In this document: in pieces, positions 7,204 through 11,120 of the stretch | How the letters are laid out: every line of letters begins with the position of its first letter | Numbering within the stretch: position 1 is the stretch's first letter | Source: an uncultured Alphaproteobacteria bacterium | GTDB taxonomy: Bacteria; Pseudomonadota; Alphaproteobacteria; CAAHEQ01; UBA3637 | Direction of reading: 5' to 3' | Assembly: GCA_947629595.1 (NCBI GenBank) | Contig: CANREI010000028.1 | Location: 1 to 12,895 of the forward strand | Length of the DNA stretch: 12,895 bases | Translations under genes and position numbers: made by a program | Notes under the pieces: generated by a model | The model's database searches: none | Seen by the model: the letters and a program-made list of their open reading frames with translations, nothing else | What the model was told of the DNA's origin: nothing

Positions 7204-7235
7204 ATTATACACAAACGTACGTTTATTTTGTGCAA
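7204..7235 (-). promoter_or_regulatory. GTAC-box promoter of the 161-aa gene
   Basis: On the minus strand, a perfect TATAAT -10 (7204-7209) is preceded by the perfect palindrome AAACGTACGTTT (7213-7224). TTGCAC (7230-7235) follows further upstream. The GTAC core lies 11 nt before the -10, almost as in the element A and B promoters (12 nt). The TTGCAC to TATAAT spacer is 20 bp, too long for a standard -35, so this promoter may depend on whatever binds the palindrome. Confidence 0.6.
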
Positions 7236-7257
7236 CACGTCCTAAAATAAACCGTTG

Positions 7258-7328
7258 CTTTTCCCCTATCGGCCCATAGCGACAGACGCCTTAACGCCGT
7301 CTGTCCCACCCGCCGATAGAGGGAAAAG
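7258..7328. repeat. Palindromic repeat, family 2, copy 3
   Basis: The outer arms CTTTTCCCCTATCGG (7258-7272) and CCGATAGAGGGAAAAG (7313-7328) pair with one extra base. The inner stem GACAGACG (7281-7288) with CGTCTGTC (7298-7305) is perfect. It closely matches the copy at 858-926. As at the other pilin locus, it lies just upstream of a 156-bp inverted-repeat element. Confidence 0.75.
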
Positions 7329-7403
7329 ATTACCAATAATATGAATTTATCCCCCAAATAATAGCGAAAACAAACATATTTTCCTAATTGCCCGTCCTCA
7401 AAT

Positions 7404-7559
7404 AAACGTACCTTTAATGCAACGCGGATTCGGGGGTAATTTTTGCCCTCAAAACGCCAAAACCAACCCTTTAAAAACAACCGAAATATCAACAATTTCC
7501 GGCCAAAATAAATTTTTTTTGAAAAAAATGAAAAAAAGTGTTGCAAAAATCGTACGTTT
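7404..7559. repeat. Element B: 156-bp inverted-repeat-bounded segment, opposite orientation to A
   Basis: The segment opens with AAACGTACCTTTAATGCAAC (7404-7423) and ends with GTTGCAAAAATCGTACGTTT (7540-7559). Its reverse complement matches element A (1234-1389) end to end with no gap, at about 83% by eye. The flanks, GTCCTCAAA before and TTTATGCTATTT after, match those of A in direct orientation. An A-rich tract (about 7517-7539) therefore lies next to the promoter here, whereas it is at the far end in A. Confidence 0.8.
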
Positions 7560-7569
7560 AATTTATGCT
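7541..7569 (+). promoter_or_regulatory. Promoter at the right edge of element B
   Basis: TTGCAA (7541-7546), a 17-bp spacer, then TATGCT (7564-7569). A GTAC core (7552-7555) lies 12 nt before the -10. An A-tract of the UP-element type lies directly upstream of the -35. The -35 lies inside the inverted repeat and the -10 in the fixed flank, as in element A. It should drive the pilin pair. Confidence 0.7.
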
Positions 7570-7574
7570 ATTTG

Positions 7575-7683
7575 TTGAGAGAAAGAATCTCTCAAATAAT
7601 GAAAAAAAAGGCAATAATGCCTTAAAAACAACGTTTTTCAGGCTCGGGGAGTTTGAAAAATAACCTAAATGAAAGGACAGAAA
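7575..7683 (+). promoter_or_regulatory. Structured 5' leader of the pilin operon
   Basis: The leader of roughly 107 nt between the promoter and the first pilin gene has three small hairpins in a row: TTGAGAG with CTCTCAA (7575-7595), AAGGCA with TGCCTT (7608-7623) and AAAAAC with GTTTTT (7624-7638). An 8-codon ORF (MKKKAIMP, 7599-7625) lacks a good ribosome site. The hairpins may affect stability or translation. I recognise no known riboswitch. Confidence 0.4.
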
Positions 7684-8133
7684 ATGAAAAAAACAAACGA
7701 ATCAGGCCGTTCCATGGTTGAAATGCTTGGCGTTTTAGCCATTATCGGCGTTTTAAGCATCGGCGGTATTGCGGGCTATTCCATGGCCATGAACCGCTAT
7801 CGCGCGAATGAAATTTTAGATAAAGCCACAAAATATGCCGTTATTGTTTATTCAAGTTATCAAACGGCTCAGGCTCTCGGCAAAGACTGGGATGGAATTA
7901 CGTTTGATGAGGCTGATTTAGGCACTTTGCCGGAAAACACAAAAATAGAACTGGCAAAAATTGGCGGTAGCGGGGAAGATGCAAATAATCTTAAATCACC
8001 GGATAACGGCGTTGAACTTGACATTACGTTCCCGACAACTGCCGTTTGTCAGGCAGCTGCCACTATTTTAGGGGTAACAGATACATGTAGTACCAGTAGT
8101 AATAAAATCACAAAAACGTTTGCGCAGAGTTAA
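7684..8133 (+). CDS. Type IV pilin-like protein 1
   Basis: This 149-aa protein starts at 7684. The AAAGGA ribosome site that decides the start lies inside the 5-codon longer reading, so the ATG at 7669 is rejected. The leader MKKTNESG is followed by RSMVE (9-13), a prepilin-peptidase-type site with Glu at mature position 5, and a hydrophobic helix to about residue 36. Arg instead of Phe at mature position 1 is atypical for classical pilins. The globular part ends with a cysteine pair (122 and 135), which resembles the disulfide-bonded loop of type IV pilins. It is probably exported and assembled into a pilus or pseudopilus. No assembly ATPase, platform protein or prepilin peptidase is in this window. 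It forms an operon with the next pilin, 27 bp downstream. Confidence 0.85.
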   Translation: MKKTNESGRSMVEMLGVLAIIGVLSIGGIAGYSMAMNRYRANEILDKATKYAVIVYSSYQTAQALGKDWDGITFDEADLGTLPENTKIELAKIGGSGEDANNLKSPDNGVELDITFPTTAVCQAAATILGVTDTCSTSSNKITKTFAQS

Positions 8134-8160
8134 TTTCAGAATAAATGAAAGGACAAAAAA

Positions 8161-8631
8161 ATGAAAAGAACAAACGAATCAGGTCGGTCAATGGTTGAGA
8201 TGCTGGGCGTTTTAGCCATTATCGGCGTTTTATCAATCGGCGGTATTGCGGGCTATTCTATGGCCATGAACCGCTATCGGGCCAATGAAGCATTAGATAT
8301 TGCCAACAAATATGCCGTTATTGTTTTTGCAGGAAAACAAACAAATGAGGCAATGGGCGGAAGCAGTTATACTGCTCCCACGTTAAAAGCGGCCGGCTTA
8401 ACAACAAACACGGACGGTACTAAAACCCCCGGCGGTGAAACGATTTCCAATGTACAAATTTTCGATGATGCTGTTCAATTGCAAATTGGCTTTACGTCGG
8501 AAGGTGTTTGCAAAGCCGCAAAAAGCATTTTGGGCGCCTCTACTTCGGCTGCAGGAACAGAAGGCTGCAAAGATACTGTTGATTGTAAGGCATCCGGCGG
8601 AAGTATTACCTATTGCTTTAAGCAAAGTTAA
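8161..8631 (+). CDS. Type IV pilin-like protein 2
   Basis: This 156-aa paralogue of the preceding gene has the same leader plan (MKRTNESG, then RSMVE at 9-13) and nearly the same first 43 residues. Its C-terminal domain is quite different, with four cysteines (117, 136, 142, 152) that could form two disulfides. The ribosome-site region (AAATGAAAGGACA) is copied from the first gene, so the pair arose by duplication followed by divergence or replacement of the exposed part. The two are probably major and minor subunits, or alternative subunits, of one fibre; which is which cannot be told. A double hairpin with a terminator follows. Confidence 0.85.
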   Translation: MKRTNESGRSMVEMLGVLAIIGVLSIGGIAGYSMAMNRYRANEALDIANKYAVIVFAGKQTNEAMGGSSYTAPTLKAAGLTTNTDGTKTPGGETISNVQIFDDAVQLQIGFTSEGVCKAAKSILGASTSAAGTEGCKDTVDCKASGGSITYCFKQS

Positions 8632-8634
8632 CAG

Positions 8635-8674
8635 GTTTTTGCTTTAAAAAGCGGTGCTTTTTAAGGCAAAAAAC
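8635..8674 (+). repeat. Long hairpin just after the pilin operon
   Basis: GTTTTTGCTTTAAAAAGC (8635-8652) pairs with GCTTTTTAAGGCAAAAAAC (8656-8674) around a GGT loop, with one wobble pair and one extra A. It begins 3 bp after the second pilin stop and is not followed by a T run. It probably protects the 3' end of the mRNA rather than terminating it. Its right arm alone recurs at 10330-10349. Confidence 0.6.
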
Positions 8675-8723
8675 GGCGGGCAGAACGGTTTTTCTTGAGT
8701 TTCCGTTTTGCCCGTTGTTTTTT
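8656..8723 (+). repeat. Direct repeat, copy 1 (terminator unit)
   Basis: The unit running from GCTTTTTAAGGCAAAAAACG through the CGGGCAG hairpin and the CTTGAGTTTCCG loop region to TTGTTTTT is repeated almost exactly at 10330-10398. The two copies bracket the element C, peptide and TM2 cassette. They could be a duplication footprint or homologous ends allowing loss of the cassette. Confidence 0.7.
8677..8723 (+). terminator. Terminator of the pilin operon
   Basis: CGGGCAGAACGG (8677-8688) pairs with CCGTTTTGCCCG (8703-8714), with one G-T pair, and is followed by a T-rich run. The same hairpin with its upstream flank is repeated after the TM2 genes at 10351-10398. Confidence 0.85.
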
Positions 8724-8848
8724 TTAACGCAGAATGCATTTTTATAAAAATCAATAAAATCAACCCTTTAAAAAATTCTCTTTTGCAACAAAAAAGCCGT
8801 TTTTATTTGTTTAACTCCTTGAAAAACAACAATATTCAGTGTTGCATT

Positions 8849-9011
8849 AAACGTACCTTTAATGCAACACTTTTTTTTAATTTTTTAATTTTTTTTGCAT
8901 TTTTTTGTTTTTCTCATAGTTTTTTGATTTTTATTGAGTTTTTCGGTTTCTCATGAAACCCTCATTTTTAAGGAAAGTTGTCGAAAAAAACGGTGAATTA
9001 AACGTACGTTT
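8849..9011. repeat. Element C: divergent relative of elements A and B
   Basis: The left end is AAACGTACCTTTAATGCAAC (8849-8868), identical to the left end of B. It is followed by ACTTTTTTTTTAA, as in A, so the end is a hybrid of the two types. The right end carries AAACGTACGTTT (9000-9011) but lacks TTGCA. The length is about 163 bp. The interior is AT-rich and not clearly alignable, so this copy is only tentatively related. Confidence 0.45.
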
Positions 9012-9021
9012 TTGATACATT
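9000..9021 (+). promoter_or_regulatory. GTAC-box promoter candidate for the peptide and TM2 genes
   Basis: The perfect palindrome AAACGTACGTTT (9000-9011) has its GTAC core 12 nt before TACATT (9016-9021), the same spacing as at the pilin promoters. There is no good -35, so an activator may be needed, or the true -10 may be TATGTT (9024-9029). It lies about 50 nt before the peptide gene. Confidence 0.45.
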
Positions 9022-9067
9022 AGTATGTTGTTTATGCATCTGTTTTTATGTTTTACGAGGAGGAAAA

Positions 9068-9196
9068 ATGTTAAAAATAATAAAAAAATCATTGCGTTAT
9101 ACAATTTTATCAAGTGTATTTATTGCAACAACTGCCTTTGCGGATTTTTTTCCCGAGGATTTTTCGGAAAAGGAAAAAGAAGCATATTTAGAATAA
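9068..9196 (+). CDS. Small secreted acidic peptide (42 aa)
   Basis: I do not recognise this product. Residues 1-25 form a convincing signal peptide: a basic start (MLKIIKKSLR), a hydrophobic core, and AFA before the likely cut. The mature peptide would be about 17 residues (DFFPEDFSEKEKEAYLE), strongly acidic and without cysteines. The ribosome site is excellent, AGGAGG about 5 nt before the ATG. The first TM2 gene starts 12 bp after the stop and its ribosome site follows the stop directly, so the two are probably co-transcribed. The end of this gene (TTTAGAATAAGGAG) is included in the duplication that made the second TM2 gene, but the rest was not copied. Confidence 0.6.
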   Translation: MLKIIKKSLRYTILSSVFIATTAFADFFPEDFSEKEKEAYLE

Positions 9197-9208
9197 GGAG
9201 AAAATAAA

Positions 9209-9634
9209 ATGAATGCTGAAGAATTAGAAAAACTTCATAATTTGAGAAAAAAGGGTATTATTACGGAAGAAGAATTTAACAGTCAGAAAAATAATTTGTT
9301 GAATAAGAAAAAGCAATCTACGTTTTTATGGTTAGCTCTTCTTTTGGGGGGGGTAGGTATTCATAATTTTTATGTCGGTCAAACAATAAGTGGTGTCGTC
9401 AAACTTCTTCTGGCGGTATTATATTTGGCATTTCCTCTACTTGATCCATTTTTATTTATGTGTTTATGGTTTTGGATTATCATTGAAATGTGCATTACAG
9501 ACAAAACCGCTTCAGGAGTTAATTTAATTCCGGCAAGTACCGCATGTAAAGTCATGGCAGGTTGTTTCACGGGTGTTTATATCGTTGTTATGCTGATGAT
9601 TGATACAGATGATTATATGGCTGCTCTGCAATGA
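9209..9634 (+). CDS. SHOCT-TM2 domain membrane protein, copy 1
   Basis: A 141-aa protein. Residues 3-31 (EELEKLHNLRKKGIITEEEF onward) match the SHOCT domain, a short helical module often found at protein ends. Residues 38-96 match the TM2 domain: a first helix, the turn motif GIHNFYVGQT (50-59), and a second helix ending in IEMCI. A third hydrophobic stretch follows (113-131). TM2 proteins are small membrane proteins of poorly known function. Codons 46-49 contain a run of eight G (9346-9353), absent from copy 2. One G less gives an immediate TAG, and one G more gives TAA four codons later. This makes the gene a candidate for on/off switching by slippage. The AAGGAG ribosome site is shared with copy 2. 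Confidence 0.85.
   Translation: MNAEELEKLHNLRKKGIITEEEFNSQKNNLLNKKKQSTFLWLALLLGGVGIHNFYVGQTISGVVKLLLAVLYLAFPLLDPFLFMCLWFWIIIEMCITDKTASGVNLIPASTACKVMAGCFTGVYIVVMLMIDTDDYMAALQ
9346..9353 (+). repeat. Poly-G tract (G8) inside the TM2 copy 1 gene
   Basis: Eight consecutive G occur in an otherwise AT-rich coding region. The matching place in copy 2 reads CTGGGTGGTTTAGG and has no such run. Both -1 and +1 length changes lead to nearby stop codons. Confidence 0.8.
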
Positions 9635-9791
9635 TGAAATGAATCGAGGTATCGTGCAATGTTATTATAAGAAAATATGTTGTTATCGTTACTCAAATAT
9701 GTTCCGTTTTGGTATCAGTTGTCATAAGGTTCATAAACAGTAAAAATAAAATGCCTGACGGATTCAAAATTTAGAATAAGGAGAAAATAAA

Positions 9792-10265
9792 ATGAATGCT
9801 GAAGAATTAGAAAAACTTCATAATTTGAGAAAAAAGGGTATTATTACGGAAGAAGAATTTAATAGTCAGAAAAATAAGTTGCTGAATAATAAAAAACAAT
9901 CTACATTTTTATGGTTAGCACTTTTTCTGGGTGGTTTAGGTATCCATAATTTTTATGTCGGACAAACAATAAGAGGTGTCGTCAAACTTCTTCTGGCGGT
10001 ATTAAGCGTGATGTTTTCTATGCTTCCTCCATTTTTATCTGGTATACCTGCGCTATTTTTATGGCTTTGGGTTGTCATTGAAATGTGCATTACAGACAAA
10101 ACCACTTCGGGAATCAGCTTAATTCCGGCAAGTACCGCTTGTAAAGTTGTGGTAGGTATTATCATTGGTATCTCTTTCATCTTCAACATGATTTATATGA
10201 AGGAAATCGTTGATACCTTCTTCCGCCTCTTAATAAGATTATATGGCTCTGCAATGATGGAATAA
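9792..10265 (+). CDS. SHOCT-TM2 domain membrane protein, copy 2
   Basis: This 157-aa paralogue is downstream of and in tandem with copy 1. The first 42 residues are nearly identical (SHOCT module plus the start of TM helix 1). The TM2 core GLGIHNFYVGQT is conserved, and the second helix carries a longer connecting segment (MLPPFLSGIPALFLWLW). The tail differs from copy 1 because the reading frame at the shared TATGGCTCTGCAATGATG-like end is shifted between copies. It lacks the G8 run, so it would stay in frame when copy 1 switches off. It has the same AAGGAG ribosome site. The 157-bp gap before it contains no clear promoter or terminator, so it may be read from the upstream promoter. Confidence 0.85.
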   Translation: MNAEELEKLHNLRKKGIITEEEFNSQKNKLLNNKKQSTFLWLALFLGGLGIHNFYVGQTIRGVVKLLLAVLSVMFSMLPPFLSGIPALFLWLWVVIEMCITDKTTSGISLIPASTACKVVVGIIIGISFIFNMIYMKEIVDTFFRLLIRLYGSAMME

Positions 10266-10329
10266 ACCGGTATTGTGCACTGTTATTACAAGAAAATATA
10301 TTGTTGTAATACATGCAGGTTATCAAACA

Positions 10330-10398
10330 GCTTTTTAAGGCAAAAAACGGCGGGCAGGGCGGTTTTTTCTTGAGTTTCCGTCTCTGCCCGTTGTTTTT
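10330..10398 (+). terminator. Terminator after the TM2 genes, direct repeat copy 2
   Basis: CGGGCAGGGCGG (10351-10362) pairs with CCGTCTCTGCCCG (10378-10390), with one or two imperfect positions, followed by TTGTTTTT. It is an almost exact copy of 8656-8723, including the upstream GCTTTTTAAGGCAAAAAACG. The left arm of the longer hairpin seen at 8635 is missing here. Confidence 0.8.
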
Positions 10399-10491
10399 AT
10401 TTAAAACGTGAAATTAAAAATAACATGAGAATCAAAACGCGCAAGGCAGACCCCCCAAAAAATGTTTTTTATGACTTTTACTATTTAATGC

Positions 10492-10520
10492 TTGACTTGC
10501 GGTAAATTTTTTGATATATT
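10492..10520 (+). promoter_or_regulatory. rpmG promoter
   Basis: TTGACT (10492-10497), a 17-bp spacer, then TATATT (10515-10520), close to the sigma-70 consensus. It lies about 44 nt before rpmG and, unlike the surface-gene promoters, has no GTAC palindrome. The stretch between 10399 and 10491 shows nothing else except a run of six C. Confidence 0.85.
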
Positions 10521-10563
10521 CCTTTCTCGTAGTTCAATTTTTTTTATAAAGTGGTGATTAAAA

Positions 10564-10731
10564 ATGGCAAAACCAACAACAGTTGAAATTAAATTAGAAA
10601 GCACGGCCGGTACGGGTACTTTCTATGTAACAAAAAAGAATCCGCGAACGAAAACCGAAAAGATGAAAGTTCGCAAATATGATAAAAAAGCCAGAAAGCA
10701 TGTTGAATTTGTTGAAAAGAAAATCAAGTAA
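10564..10731 (+). CDS. rpmG: 50S ribosomal protein L33
   Basis: A 55-aa basic protein beginning MAKPTTVEIKLESTAGTGTF, then YVTKKNPRTKTEKM and RKYDKKARKHVEFVEKKIK. This is the usual pattern and length of L33 in alphaproteobacteria (Y-V-T-x-K-N-x-R near the middle, then a K-x-x-R-K-Y-D segment). It is a structural protein of the large ribosomal subunit near the E site. The form seen lacks the zinc-binding cysteine pairs. It is a single-gene unit with its own promoter upstream and a strong terminator 24 bp downstream. Confidence 0.97.
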   Translation: MAKPTTVEIKLESTAGTGTFYVTKKNPRTKTEKMKVRKYDKKARKHVEFVEKKIK

Positions 10732-10754
10732 GCTTTCAAGGTTATTTTTTTAGT

Positions 10755-10785
10755 AAAAAAGCCGCTTTTTAAGGCGGTTTTTTTA
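10755..10785 (+). terminator. rpmG terminator
   Basis: A run of A and GCCGC (10761-10765) pair with GCGGT and the T run (10774 onward) around a short loop, a standard rho-independent terminator. The A and T tracts pair as well, so it could work in both directions. Confidence 0.85.
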
Positions 10786-10801
10786 TTTTTAAAAAAAAGA
10801 G

Positions 10802-10830
10802 TTGTATTAAGGCATTTTTTTTGATATAAT
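10802..10830 (+). promoter_or_regulatory. Promoter of the 50-aa secreted peptide
   Basis: TTGTAT (10802-10807), a 17-bp spacer, then a perfect TATAAT (10825-10830). It lies 33 nt before the start at 10864, with GGAGGG in between as the ribosome site. Confidence 0.8.
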
Positions 10831-10863
10831 ATAAAAAGGTAAAGAAATCATGAAGGAGGGAAA

Positions 10864-11016
10864 ATGAAAAAAATTCTTTTATTGGCTTTGTTGGGTGTTT
10901 TTTTGGCATCGCCGCTTGTATCATACGCGCTGACTTTTAAAGATGCTGATTCCAAAAGACCCTTTGATAACGATACGTGTAACAGTATGACACATATCGG
11001 GAAATGCAAAAAATAA
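10864..11016 (+). CDS. Small secreted peptide with a cysteine pair (50 aa)
   Basis: I do not recognise this product. Residues 1-22 form a clear signal peptide (MKKILLLALLGVFLASPLVS then YA before the likely cut). The mature part of about 28 residues contains two cysteines (39 and 47) with DTCNSMTHIGKC between and around them, probably one disulfide in the periplasm or outside. It is basic at the end (KCKK). It has its own sigma-70-like promoter, a GGAGG ribosome site 4-5 nt before the ATG, and an AT-rich hairpin downstream, so it is an independent short gene. Nothing in it links it to a known toxin, pheromone or lipoprotein family; there is no lipobox. Confidence 0.65.
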   Translation: MKKILLLALLGVFLASPLVSYALTFKDADSKRPFDNDTCNSMTHIGKCKK

Positions 11017-11021
11017 ACGGC

Positions 11022-11047
11022 AAATTTTCGGTTGTCGGAAAATTTTT
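11022..11047 (+). terminator. AT-rich terminator candidate after the 50-aa peptide
   Basis: AAATTTTC (11022-11029) pairs with GAAAATTT (11038-11045), followed by further T. The stem is AT-rich and so weak. It is positioned correctly, 5 bp past the stop. Confidence 0.45.
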
Positions 11048-11072
11048 ATTTGCTTTTTTGAATGCTTTTATT

Positions 11073-11103
11073 GCTTCAAGAAGCTTATGCGGCTTGTTGA
11101 AGC
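11073..11103. terminator. Hairpin between convergent genes
   Basis: GCTTCAAGAAGC (11073-11084) pairs with GCTTGTTGAAGC (11092-11103), with one mismatch. It lies 17 nt past the stop of the nitronate-monooxygenase-like gene on the minus strand. Neither side has a good T run, so it may only stabilise the mRNA end. Confidence 0.4.
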
Positions 11104-11120
11104 GTTAAAGTAAACCTGTT

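Larger units (their letters stand above)
8724..9067. other. Gene-free AT-rich region with element C
   Basis: These 344 bp separate the pilin terminator from the secreted-peptide gene. No credible gene is present; the ORF at 8708-8956 is low-complexity and begins inside the terminator. The region holds a near-perfect 26-bp palindrome (8842-8867, GTAC core), long T runs, and a second GTAC palindrome (9000-9011) next to the probable promoter. Confidence 0.6.
9186..9700 (+). repeat. Tandem duplication unit, copy 1 (TM2 gene and flanks)
   Basis: The segment from TTTAGAATAAGGAG, 20 nt before the TM2 start, through the 3' flank (near TGTTATTATAAGAAAATATG) is repeated at about 9768-10320. The 5' ends of the two genes are almost identical in DNA, while the middle and the C-terminal coding ends have diverged. 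Confidence 0.7.

Noticed and set aside
7223..7546. 107-aa minus-strand ORF over the repeat and element B
   Set aside because: It is made of a palindromic repeat plus most of element B, both explained as non-coding.
8708..8956. 82-aa plus-strand ORF after the pilin terminator
   Set aside because: It starts inside the terminator, is mostly Phe/Asn/Lys low-complexity from T and A runs, and has no ribosome site.
10451..10456. Run of six C before rpmG as a second contingency tract
   Set aside because: It lies outside the promoter and any coding region, so a length change has no obvious effect.
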